Source: JAXMHQ01 sp046346665
GTDB lineage: Bacteria; Verrucomicrobiota; Verrucomicrobiia; Limisphaerales; JAXMHQ01
Assembly (NCBI GenBank): GCA_046346665.1
Contig: JAXMHQ010000007.1
Location: forward strand, 80,456-144,455
Direction: 5' to 3'
Length of the DNA: 64,000 nt
Both the position numbers and the translations under genes were made by a program. Below the pieces are notes generated by a model. That model made no database searches. It was not told the origin of the DNA and saw nothing but the letters and a program-made list of their open reading frames with translations. Positions within the stretch are counted from its first letter, which is position 1. Each line of letters starts with the position of its first letter. Shown piece by piece: positions 1-7,217 of this stretch.

Positions 1-632
1 GGCAAACATTCCAGGACGTCGGCGGGCAAGTCGGGCGGATCCGCAGCCGAGCCCGGACACCGCCGCCACGCGAACCGCCCTTGCTCGATTGCAACACCCC
101 ATTCGAACCATTGGCCGGCGGACGCGTCCCATCCGAACCGGCGCACCGGCATCGCGTCCAGCAGTTCGTTGCCGAACACGACGCCGTCCATGCCGGCAGC
201 GGGGAGAGATTCCAGGTTGGAGTGCCATCGGACGGCGTCGCCGAACTCGCGGAGCAGATTCTCCTGGCGCGCGCGGCGCGCAGCCGACGGCTCGACGATG
301 TGGTAGGCGATTCGTTCCAGCAACGTCGGGCGCCGGAGCCGGAGCCAGCCGAGAATGTCGGCCGCGAGCCTTCCGTCGTGGGCGCCGGACTCGACGATTT
401 CATGGCCGCCGCCGGCCTCGATCCAGCCGGCAAACTGGAACGCGAGCAGTTCGCCGAAGAGGCTGCCAATGCTGGCGCTCGTGATGAAATCCCCGCGCCG
501 TCCGATCCTGTCCCCTTCCTTTTCATAATATCCATAAAGTGGACAATAGAGCGCGAGTTCCATGAATCGGGCGAACGGGAGAACCCCGTTTTTTTCGACC
601 TCGCGGGCAATAATGTCGGCCGGTGTGTTCAC
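1..632 (-). CDS. MidA/NDUFAF7-like SAM-dependent methyltransferase, 3' part missing
   Basis: A minus-strand frame stays open from 632 to the window edge (about 210 residues seen, C-terminus cut off). Reading it gives an N-terminal block with LPFARFMELALYCPLYGYY, then GDFITSASIGSLFGELLAF, and further on MDGVVFGNELLDAMPVRRF. These are the hallmark blocks of the MidA/DUF185 family, Rossmann-type protein arginine methyltransferases related to mitochondrial NDUFAF7. The block around NELLDAMPV is the most diagnostic. The frame has a stop just upstream of 632 and no ATG before codon 24, so GTG at 632 is the likely start; ATG at 563 would remove part of the conserved N-terminus. The gene is divergent from pilT with about 54 bp between starts, so the promoters may be shared. 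Its substrate cannot be inferred here. Confidence 0.85.
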   Translation of the reverse strand, partial: MNTPADIIAREVEKNGVLPFARFMELALYCPLYGYYEKEGDRIGRRGDFITSASIGSLFGELLAFQFAGWIEAGGGHEIVESGAHDGRLAADILGWLRLRRPTLLERIAYHIVEPSAARRARQENLLREFGDAVRWHSNLESLPAAGMDGVVFGNELLDAMPVRRFGWDASAGQWFEWGVAIEQGRFAWRRCPGSAADPPDLPADVLECL

Positions 633-686
633 CGGCGGCCGGGTGGTGCGGATTTAGCTAACAGGGGGCACAGCACATACACATTT

Positions 687-1781
687 ATGGCGAAGATTGA
701 CGCTTTCTTCAACCTGATGTTTGAGCAAAAAGCCTCGGACGTACATTTGTCGTCCGGCAACAACCCGATGCTGCGCATCAACGGCGAACTCCAGCGCGTG
801 GACCATCCACCCCTGGAGAACGACGAGTTGAAGGCCATGCTCTACGAAATCGCGCCCGAATACAAAATCAAGGTGTTCGAGGAAACCGGCGACGTCGATT
901 TCGGCTACGAGATCCCGAACATCTCCCGCTTCCGCGCCAACTTCTTCAACCAGAAAAACGGCATCGCGGCCGTGTTCCGCCAGATCCCGAGCCGGGTGCT
1001 GTCGTTCGAGGACTTTGAAAAGTTCGACGCCCCCCTGCCTGCCGTTCTCAAGAAATTTGCGATGCTGCATCGCGGACTGGTGGTGGTCACCGGCCCGACC
1101 GGTTCCGGTAAATCCACGACGCTCGCCGCGATGGTGGATTACGCGAACAAGAACCGCCGGGACCATATCATCACGGTGGAAGACCCGATCGAATTCGTGC
1201 ACGAGAGCAAGAGCTGCCTTGTGAATCACCGCGAAGTCGGCGTCCACACGAAGAGTTTCGCGTCCGCGCTGCGCGGCGCGCTGCGCGAAGACCCGGACAT
1301 CATCCTGGTCGGCGAGTTGCGCGACCTGGAAACGATCGAACTGGCGCTTGTGGCGGCCAGCACGGGTCACCTGGTGCTCGGCACGCTGCACACGCCCAGC
1401 GCGGCCAAGACCGTGGACCGCATCATCGACGTGTTCCCGGCGGAGCAGCAGAACAAGATCCGCGCGACGCTTTCCGAGGCGCTGAAGGGCGTGGTCGCCC
1501 AGAACCTGTTCAAGCGCGTCGACAAGAAAGGCCGCATCGCGGCCCTGGAAATCCTGGTGTTCACCACGGCCATCGCGAACCTCGTGCGCGAAGGCAAGAC
1601 GCACCAGATCCCCGGCATGATCCAGGTCGGCAAGAAGCTGGGCAACCAGCCGCTCGACGACGCCATCATGGAGCATCTCCGGATGAAACGCATTTCGCCC
1701 GAGGAAGCCTACGACAAGGCGATCGACAAAAAGAAATTCCGTTCCTTCCTTGCCCATCCGCCCGAGGAAGAGGAGTCCTGA
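687..1781 (+). CDS. pilT: Type IV pilus retraction ATPase PilT
   Basis: Hexameric cytoplasmic ATPase that depolymerises type IV pili and so powers twitching. The 364-residue product has the PilT N-terminal domain (KASDVHLSSGNNPMLRINGE near residues 15-34). Walker A is GPTGSGKST at 136-144, the Asp box ITVEDPIEFVH at about 162-172, Walker B DPDIILVGELRD at 202-213 and the His box TGHLVLGTLHT at 226-236. A C-terminal AIANLVREGKTHQIPGMIQ matches the conserved AIRNLIRE retraction motif. The same frame is open back to position 81, but those codons lie antisense to the MidA-like gene; ATG 687 matches the family N-terminus. A second PilT-like gene follows after 3 bp, so the two are co-transcribed and probably translationally coupled. 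Confidence 0.95.
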   Translation: MAKIDAFFNLMFEQKASDVHLSSGNNPMLRINGELQRVDHPPLENDELKAMLYEIAPEYKIKVFEETGDVDFGYEIPNISRFRANFFNQKNGIAAVFRQIPSRVLSFEDFEKFDAPLPAVLKKFAMLHRGLVVVTGPTGSGKSTTLAAMVDYANKNRRDHIITVEDPIEFVHESKSCLVNHREVGVHTKSFASALRGALREDPDIILVGELRDLETIELALVAASTGHLVLGTLHTPSAAKTVDRIIDVFPAEQQNKIRATLSEALKGVVAQNLFKRVDKKGRIAALEILVFTTAIANLVREGKTHQIPGMIQVGKKLGNQPLDDAIMEHLRMKRISPEEAYDKAIDKKKFRSFLAHPPEEEES

Positions 1782-1784
1782 TTT

Positions 1785-2993
1785 ATGCGCCGACCCGAGC
1801 TCGACACGATTCTTTCTTCCATGCTGGATTCCCAGCCGGAAGTGTCCGACCTGCTGTTCACCGTGGACAAGCCGCTGCAGGTGGAATCCTTCGGCGAACT
1901 GAAGCCGGTGCTGGTGGATCCGCCCATCGAGAAACTGACGCCGTTCCAGACCGAGATGGTGGCGCTGAATTTGATCGGCGAAAACCCCTGGCACATCGAA
2001 GACCTGCTGCGGCGGGGATCGAGCGACGCGGCTTACACGCTGATGGACAAGGCGCGGTTCCGCATCAATATATTCTCGCAGCGCGGCAACTATTCGATCG
2101 TCTGCCGCAAATTGAACACGGAGATTCCGACGCTGGAATCTTTGAATTTCCCGGAGATCATCGGCCAGGTTCCGCGCGAGAAGACGGGGCTGGTGCTGGT
2201 GACCGGCGCGACGGGCGCCGGCAAATCGACGACGCTGGCGGCCATCCTGAACGAGATCAACCACACCAAGCCGGTGCACGTGATCACGCTCGAGGACCCG
2301 GTCGAGTTCGTGCATCCCCATTACATGGCCACGTTCAACCAGCGCGAGCTGGGGACGGATTTCGACAGCTTTTCCAACGGCCTGCGCGCGGCGCTGCGCC
2401 AGGCGCCCAAGGTGATTCTCGTCGGCGAAATGCGCGACCGCGAGACGGTCAAGATCGCCCTGAGCGCCGCCGAAACGGGCCACCTGGTGTTCAGCACGCT
2501 GCACACGATCGACGCGGGCCAGACGATCAACCGCATCCTGGGCATGTTCGAAACCGACGAGCAGGAGCAGATCCGCGCGCGGCTGGCGGACACGCTGCGC
2601 TGGATCGTCAGCCAGCGGCTGGTTCCGAAAGTCAGCGGCGGCCGTCACGCGCTCCTGGAAATCATGGGTTCCAACCTCCGCACGCAGGAAACCATCCGGC
2701 TCGGCGAAACCGAGGGCAAGAGCTTCTATGAAATCATCGAGGCCAGCCAGCCGTTCGGGTGGCGCACGTTCGATTTCTCGGCGCTGGAGGCGTATGAGGC
2801 GGGCCAGATCAGCGAGGAAGTGGCGATGCTGTATTGCACGAAGCGCGGGCCCGTGACGCGCGGCATCGACAACATCCGCAAATCACGCGGCGAATGCACG
2901 ACGTCGATTGCGGCCCTGCGCATGAAGGCGAGCCAGGAATTTGCCCGGGCGGCCGCCGCGCCGGCGGCTCCCGCGAAACTCAAAATCAAATAG
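1785..2993 (+). CDS. Second PilT/PilU-type retraction ATPase
   Basis: A 402-residue paralogue of the upstream PilT. Walker A is GATGAGKST at residues 141-149, the Asp box HVITLEDPVEFVH at 166-178, Walker B KVILVGEMRD at 209-218 and the His box TGHLVFSTLHT at 231-241. The C-terminus is longer and ends in an Ala/Pro/Lys tail (residues about 380-402). By family knowledge, paired PilT/PilU ATPases act together, PilU-type members assisting retraction; the order pilT then pilT-like fits that arrangement. The start ATG lies 3 bp after the pilT stop, with a purine-rich GAGGAAGAGGAG inside the end of pilT as a plausible ribosome-binding site. No pilB, pilC or pilin gene is in the window, so the machine is encoded elsewhere. 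Confidence 0.9.
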   Translation: MRRPELDTILSSMLDSQPEVSDLLFTVDKPLQVESFGELKPVLVDPPIEKLTPFQTEMVALNLIGENPWHIEDLLRRGSSDAAYTLMDKARFRINIFSQRGNYSIVCRKLNTEIPTLESLNFPEIIGQVPREKTGLVLVTGATGAGKSTTLAAILNEINHTKPVHVITLEDPVEFVHPHYMATFNQRELGTDFDSFSNGLRAALRQAPKVILVGEMRDRETVKIALSAAETGHLVFSTLHTIDAGQTINRILGMFETDEQEQIRARLADTLRWIVSQRLVPKVSGGRHALLEIMGSNLRTQETIRLGETEGKSFYEIIEASQPFGWRTFDFSALEAYEAGQISEEVAMLYCTKRGPVTRGIDNIRKSRGECTTSIAALRMKASQEFARAAAAPAAPAKLKIK

Positions 2994-2999
2994 CATTTT

Positions 3000-3473
3000 A
3001 TGGCTGACCGATTTGAATTCATCAGTGCCACGGACAAGCCGGCGTTGCTGGCGTTTTCGACGCCGGAATGGCTCGAAGCCGCCAAGACCGCGCTGGTCGA
3101 GCTCGGCTACAAGGTCCACACCGCCGCCACCCACGGCGATTTCCTGGTCCGGTTCAGCCAGATCCAGTACCAGGTGGTCGTCGTCGAGGAATTGTTCGCC
3201 GCCAATCACATCAGCGAAAACCTGACGCTCAAGGCCCTGCAGGTCATGCCCATGAACCAGCGCCGCCATGCCACGGTGATCCTGTTCGGCGATTCGTTCC
3301 AGACCTTCACCCCGCTCCAGGCTTTCCAGCAGAGCGTGCACGCCGTCATCAACAGCTCCGAACTGTTCCTCCTGAAACAGCTCATCGAGAAAGCTGTTGC
3401 CGATAATAGCCTCTTCCTACACAGTTACCGGGAGACCCAGACGCGCGTGCATTCCATGAGCGCGTCGGAGTAA
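3000..3473 (+). CDS. Receiver-like hypothetical protein linked to PilT pair
   Basis: A 157-residue soluble protein starting 6 bp after the second PilT-like gene, so probably the third gene of the operon. The order of predicted strands and helices (LLAFSTPEWLEAAKTALVEL, then VVVVEELF, then a hydrophobic ATVILFGDS strand) resembles a CheY-like receiver or its degenerate relatives. The usual acidic pocket and the phospho-acceptor Asp are not evident: the position where it would be expected reads VVVVEE. A role in modulating the retraction motors is inferred only from the gene order. No signal peptide or membrane segment is seen. Confidence 0.7.
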   Translation: MADRFEFISATDKPALLAFSTPEWLEAAKTALVELGYKVHTAATHGDFLVRFSQIQYQVVVVEELFAANHISENLTLKALQVMPMNQRRHATVILFGDSFQTFTPLQAFQQSVHAVINSSELFLLKQLIEKAVADNSLFLHSYRETQTRVHSMSASE

Positions 3474-3526
3474 CACTGGCGAGCCCGGATGCGGCCGATT
3501 CTGGATCACGACATCTGCAACACCCC

Positions 3527-4270
3527 ATGAGCCGAGTGGATCAGGCGCTGGTCGAGCGAGGTCTTTGCGATAGCCGCGAAAAGGCCCGCCGAGCCGTCAT
3601 GGCCGGCTCCGTCCGCATCAACGGCCAGACCGCCCGCAAACCGAGCGACACCGTCCGCACCGGCGACGAACTCGCCCTCACGGCGCAGGAAAAATATGTC
3701 AGCCGCGGCGGCCACAAGCTCGAAAAGGCCCTTCGCGAATTCCCCGTCGACCCCACCGGCGCCCGCGTGGTGGACCTCGGCGCCTCGACCGGCGGTTTCA
3801 CGGATTGCCTCCTGCAGCACGGCGCCGCGCGCGTCTTCGCGGTCGACGTCGGCCACGGCCAGCTCGCGTGGAAGCTGCGCCAGGACACGCGCGTAACGGT
3901 CATGGACCGCACCAACGCCCGCACGCTCGAAGCGTCGGCGTTCCCCCAGCCTTTCGAACCGCTCGACCTCGCGGTGATCGATTGCTCGTTCATATCCCTG
4001 AGCAAACTGCTCCCGGCCGCCGCCGCCCTGCTCCGGCCCGGCGCCCGCATCGTGGCGCTGATCAAGCCCCAGTTCGAAGCCGGCCGCGACGAGGCCGACC
4101 GCGGCGAAGGCGTGATCACCGACCCGGCGGTTCACCAGCGCGTGCTGCAGGAACTCGAATCATTCGTCGGAACCCTGGCCGGCCTCCGCTGGGGCCCGGT
4201 TCTCGAATCCCCCCTGCTCGGACCGGCAGGCAACAAGGAATTTTTGGTTTTGATTGAAAAAGACCGGTAA
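3527..4270 (+). CDS. tlyA: TlyA-family rRNA 2'-O-methyltransferase (hemolysin A family)
   Basis: A 247-residue protein with an N-terminal S4 RNA-binding domain (MSRVDQALVERGLCDSREKA through about residue 55), the linker KYVSRGGHKLEKAL at 56-69 and an FtsJ-like Rossmann methyltransferase domain. SAM motif I is VVDLGASTGGFTDCLL at 81-96. Members methylate the 2'-hydroxyl of rRNA nucleotides and can affect capreomycin sensitivity; some are called hemolysins on weak grounds. The gene overlaps nadK by 17 bp, an arrangement seen in many bacteria, so the two are probably translationally coupled. Confidence 0.92.
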   Translation: MSRVDQALVERGLCDSREKARRAVMAGSVRINGQTARKPSDTVRTGDELALTAQEKYVSRGGHKLEKALREFPVDPTGARVVDLGASTGGFTDCLLQHGAARVFAVDVGHGQLAWKLRQDTRVTVMDRTNARTLEASAFPQPFEPLDLAVIDCSFISLSKLLPAAAALLRPGARIVALIKPQFEAGRDEADRGEGVITDPAVHQRVLQELESFVGTLAGLRWGPVLESPLLGPAGNKEFLVLIEKDR

Positions 4271-5138
4271 ACAAATCAAGCGCGTCGGCATCATCGGCAA
4301 TCCCGAGAAAACCGCCTGCGCAGACGCCGTCACCCGGGCCGCGCGCCTCATCCGCGCAGCAGGCCGGGAGGTTGCGTCCGAACCCGACACGGCCCGGCTG
4401 TGCGGGCTGCGTGTGAAGACGTACCCCGACGCCGCGAGCCTGGCGTCGCAGGTGGATTTGCTGCTGGTGCTCGGCGGCGACGGCACCCTGCTGGGTGTCG
4501 CGCGCGAAACCGCCGGCAGCCAGACCCCGCTGCTGGGCATTAACATCGGCGGGCTCGGATTTCTGACGGCCGTGTCCTCGGCCGACCTCGCCAGTGCGCT
4601 GGCCCATGTGTGGAAAGGCCGCTATTCGATCGAACGCCGCGCGTTGATCGAGGCCGACGCGCGCTGCCGCGGCCGCCACATCCGCCAGAGCGCCCTGAAC
4701 GACCTGGTGTTCAGCCGCGGCGTGGCGTCGCGCCTGATTGAGTTGCACGTGTCGGTCGACAACGAACCGCTGACGCGTTACCGGTGCGACGGGCTCATTG
4801 TGAGTTCGCCGACGGGTTCCACGGCTTATTCGCTGGCCGCGGGCGGCGCGGTGGTGTTTCCCACGGCCGAGGTGCTCCAGTTGACGCCCATCTGCCCCCA
4901 CACCCTGTCGAACCGCTCGCTGATTCTCCCGCTGACCGCCAACATCTGCGTCCAGGTGGTGGATTCCAAGCCGGTGACAATCCTGAGCGCCGACGGCCAG
5001 GGTGTGACGGAATTGTCGGCGGGCGACCGGATCACGATCCGGCGCAGCCACCAGGGAATCCGGCTCATGCACCTGGAAGGCAGTTCATTTTTTGAAACGC
5101 TGCGAGCCAAACTTCACTGGCGCGGAGCCAACTTGTAG
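4254..5138 (+). CDS. nadK: NAD kinase
   Basis: Phosphorylates NAD to NADP in the cytosol using ATP or polyphosphate. The 294-residue product has the GGDGTLLG motif at 74-81, LGINIGGLGFLT at about 94-105, the conserved ND pair at 149-150 and the nucleotide-binding block starting DGLIVSSPTGSTAYSL at 179. The start is TTG at 4254, inside the end of tlyA (17-bp overlap); no ATG nearby retains the first strand KRVGIIGNP. A LacI-type regulator gene follows 5 bp after the stop, so tlyA-nadK-lacI probably form one transcript. Confidence 0.93.
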   Translation: MKKTGKQIKRVGIIGNPEKTACADAVTRAARLIRAAGREVASEPDTARLCGLRVKTYPDAASLASQVDLLLVLGGDGTLLGVARETAGSQTPLLGINIGGLGFLTAVSSADLASALAHVWKGRYSIERRALIEADARCRGRHIRQSALNDLVFSRGVASRLIELHVSVDNEPLTRYRCDGLIVSSPTGSTAYSLAAGGAVVFPTAEVLQLTPICPHTLSNRSLILPLTANICVQVVDSKPVTILSADGQGVTELSAGDRITIRRSHQGIRLMHLEGSSFFETLRAKLHWRGANL

Positions 5139-5143
5139 GTGCC

Positions 5144-6157
5144 ATGGTAAGACTTAAAGATATCGCCGAGCGCGCAAGTGTCTCCGTAATGACCGTCTCG
5201 AAGGCATTGCGGGACGAACCGGACGTGTCCGCCGCCACGAAGGTGCGGCTCAAACAACTCGCCCAGGAGATGGGCTACGTGCCCGATTCCACGGCCCAGG
5301 GCCTGCGCACCCGGACGACCAAGCTGTTCGGGCTGGTGCTCCCCTCCACCACCGATCCGATTTTTGCGCGGGTGATGATGGCGATCGACGAGCGCGCCCA
5401 CGAGCTCGGCTACGAAATTCTGTTCGTGCAGACGTTGAACAGCGTCGAGCGCGAGGAACTGTGTCTGCGCCGGATGTTGTCGCGGCGCGTGGACGGCATC
5501 TTCCTGTCGCCGGTTTACCGCATGGAGCCGGATGCGCGGATTTACAAGGAACTGCAGGTTCGGAACACGCCGACGGTGCTGCTGGGGCCGCCGGCCAAGT
5601 TCTGCAGCCAGTTCCTGAGCGTGCATGTGGACGACGTGGCCGCCGGGTACACGGCCGCGCAGCACCTGCTGTCGCTGGGCCACCGCCGCATCGCGTTCCT
5701 CTCCGGGCCGCCTTCCGCGCCGTGGTCGATCGACCGTTTCGAAGGTTACCGCCGCGCCTTGCGCGAGGCGGGGCTGGACGTGGACGATCATCTCGTGTTC
5801 CAGGCGGGCGGGACGGTGGAGGACGGCGCGCGCGCCGCCACGCAGATGCTCAACGAAGGATTCAAGGCCACGGCGATCCAGGCGGTCAACGACCTCGTCG
5901 CCGTCGGCTGCGCGAATGCAATGCTGAACCAGGGTCTGAAGATTCCGGACGACGTTTCGGTGACCGGTTTCGGCAACATTCTGACCAGCGAATATTTCCG
6001 GGTGCCGCTCACGACGATCCGTCAGCCCAAATTCAGACTTGGCATGGCGGCGATGGACATCATGCAGCAATTGCTGCGACAACAGCCCGCCGAATCCCGG
6101 CGCCTGCCCGCGGACCTCATCGTGCGCGCCAGCACCGGACCGGCGAAAGCCTCCTGA
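5144..6157 (+). CDS. LacI/GalR-family transcriptional regulator
   Basis: A 337-residue repressor-type protein. The N-terminal helix-turn-helix (VRLKDIAERASVSVMTVSKA, residues 2-21) is followed by the hinge helix region around residue 50 and a periplasmic-binding-protein-like effector domain (GLVLPSTTDPIFARVM, then HRRIAFLSGP, then PDDVSVTGFGN). The ligand is unknown; members usually sense sugars or nucleotides. It sits directly behind nadK, which is unusual for a sugar regulator and gives no obvious target. No sugar operon adjoins it, so its operator is probably elsewhere. Confidence 0.9.
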   Translation: MVRLKDIAERASVSVMTVSKALRDEPDVSAATKVRLKQLAQEMGYVPDSTAQGLRTRTTKLFGLVLPSTTDPIFARVMMAIDERAHELGYEILFVQTLNSVEREELCLRRMLSRRVDGIFLSPVYRMEPDARIYKELQVRNTPTVLLGPPAKFCSQFLSVHVDDVAAGYTAAQHLLSLGHRRIAFLSGPPSAPWSIDRFEGYRRALREAGLDVDDHLVFQAGGTVEDGARAATQMLNEGFKATAIQAVNDLVAVGCANAMLNQGLKIPDDVSVTGFGNILTSEYFRVPLTTIRQPKFRLGMAAMDIMQQLLRQQPAESRRLPADLIVRASTGPAKAS

Positions 6158-6164
6158 AGGCAGC

Positions 6165-6265
6165 CAGGCCGCCCGGCCTGCCGCGTCGCAGGCTGCCCAG
6201 CCTGCGCCTTTCGGCTTCAACATCCCCGCCCAGCGGTCCGACCGCGATCTCACGATCGCGGCTAC
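6165..6265. repeat. Palindromic cluster with one REP-like element
   Basis: Downstream of the lacI gene lie two short palindromes, CAGGCCG-CC-CGGCCTG at 6165-6180 and GCAGGCTG-CC-CAGCCTGC at 6188-6205. A REP-like unit follows at 6242-6265. Read on the minus strand, that unit is GTAG followed by CCGCGATC-GTGA-GATCGCGG, an 8-bp stem with a 4-nt loop. The same unit recurs at 16628-16686 and 24128-24197. Confidence 0.7.
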
Positions 6266-6320
6266 GACGGGCGCCTGCGCCACACCGGCGTTGGTACTGG
6301 AGATGCTAAAAAGGTTGGGC

Positions 6321-6731
6321 ATGAAGAAGATTTTGATTGCGATCGGGGTGGTGACCATTGCCGCCGGAATTCTTTACGCCGGGCGCGCGTGGAACACGCT
6401 GAGGGTGAACGCCCAAACGGCGCAATTCAACGGGGACGTGGATAATCTCTTCTCCGCCCTGCAAAAGTACAAGGAACGCGTCGGCGGCTATCCTTCCGGC
6501 GGCAACGCCGAGGTCGCCAGGGCCCTGAACGGCTCCAACGTGAAGAATGTCATCGTCCTGATCAGCGCCAGGATCGAAAAGAACGACAAGGGAGAGTTCG
6601 TGGATCCCTGGGGCACCCCGCTCCGCATCTACTTTTCCGATACCGGAGTTCTCATCCGGTCCGCGGGACCGAATCGCCGCTTTGATGACAGCACTGTCAT
6701 GGAAGCGGACGACTATTACCGGTCCAATTAA
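6321..6731 (+). CDS. Small GspG-like anchored protein
   Basis: A 136-residue protein with one N-terminal hydrophobic segment (KKILIAIGVVTIAAGILYAG, residues 2-21) followed by a helix and a soluble domain. The block EFVDPWGTPLRIYFSDTG, then IRSAGPNRRFDD, is typical of the C-terminal domain of GspG-type major pseudopilins (DPWG...GSDG-like). The Gly-Phe-Thr-Leu-Glu prepilin cleavage motif is absent, so it may be a pseudopilin-related membrane-anchored protein that is not processed. ATG 6321 is preceded by AAAAGG; an in-frame ATG at 6303 would add six residues. The gene converges on the DUF2203 gene with a 4-bp overlap. Confidence 0.75.
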   Translation: MKKILIAIGVVTIAAGILYAGRAWNTLRVNAQTAQFNGDVDNLFSALQKYKERVGGYPSGGNAEVARALNGSNVKNVIVLISARIEKNDKGEFVDPWGTPLRIYFSDTGVLIRSAGPNRRFDDSTVMEADDYYRSN

Positions 6732-7123
6732 TCCCCGTCTCCGAGCGGTTCGCGTCCCTGGTAACCGGCCTCGAGATCGTGCCAGAACGCGATGTCGGGT
6801 TCGTCCTTTTCCCAGCAGAGGAAAACCTCCCGGCCGTCCCGGATCGCCGGAAAGTCCACCAGGCCGCGGTCCAGGTCCTTGATCTGGATGTCGCGCGACT
6901 GGAATTCCCAAAGCAACTCGCGCACGGCGGTCATCTGCCGGACCCAGCGATCCACAACAGCGCCGCCCGCATCGATCCCCTGCTCCGCGAGCGCGCGCAC
7001 TGCGGCGTCGGAATCCGCCAGTTCGCTTCGCAATTCGCCGAGCCTCTCGAGCCAGGTGCGGACTTGCGGGAGAAGCCGGCGCGCCTCCGCGGCGGTGTAA
7101 TGTTTTTTAAAGCGGAGGCTCAT
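6728..7123 (-). CDS. DUF2203 family protein
   Basis: A 131-residue soluble protein. The N-terminus (HYTAAEARRLLPQVRTWLE) and especially the C-terminal block (IQIKDLDRGLVDFPAIRDG, then EVFLCWEKDEPDIAFWHD) are characteristic of DUF2203, a widespread small family of unknown function with an N-terminal helical hairpin. No catalytic residues are recognised. The 3' end overlaps the convergent GspG-like gene by 4 bp. Immediately upstream lies an 8-bp tandem repeat at 7141-7173. Confidence 0.85.
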   Translation of the reverse strand: MSLRFKKHYTAAEARRLLPQVRTWLERLGELRSELADSDAAVRALAEQGIDAGGAVVDRWVRQMTAVRELLWEFQSRDIQIKDLDRGLVDFPAIRDGREVFLCWEKDEPDIAFWHDLEAGYQGREPLGDGD

Positions 7124-7140
7124 AGATGGCGGTTCGAAAA

Positions 7141-7173
7141 GTTTAAGAGTTTAAGAGTTTAAGAGTTTAAGAA
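7141..7173. repeat. Four tandem copies of GTTTAAGA
   Basis: Four perfect 8-bp copies of GTTTAAGA run from 7141 to 7172 and then decay into ATTTGGGAG. The tract lies between the divergently placed 5' end of the DUF2203 gene and the 3' end of the TPR lipoprotein gene. It resembles one arm of the word-repeat hairpins seen elsewhere in the window, such as 60862-60953, but no clear complementary arm is found here. Confidence 0.8.
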
Positions 7174-7217
7174 TTTGGGAGTTGGACCCGAACCGGTGAG
7201 TTGAGGTGTGGAGGCGC

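Noticed and set aside
81..686. Upstream extension of pilT to position 81
   Set aside because: The added 202 codons overlap the MidA-like gene on the other strand and do not resemble any pilT N-terminus; ATG 687 does.
654..2648. Very long minus-strand open frame opposite the two pilT genes
   Set aside because: It runs antisense to two clearly recognised ATPases, is rich in Arg/His/Gly and has no family pattern; GC-rich codon use keeps the reverse frame open.
7141..7173. CRISPR-like short repeat array
   Set aside because: The 8-bp units are contiguous with no spacers; a CRISPR needs repeats of about 25-40 bp with unique spacers, and no cas genes are present.
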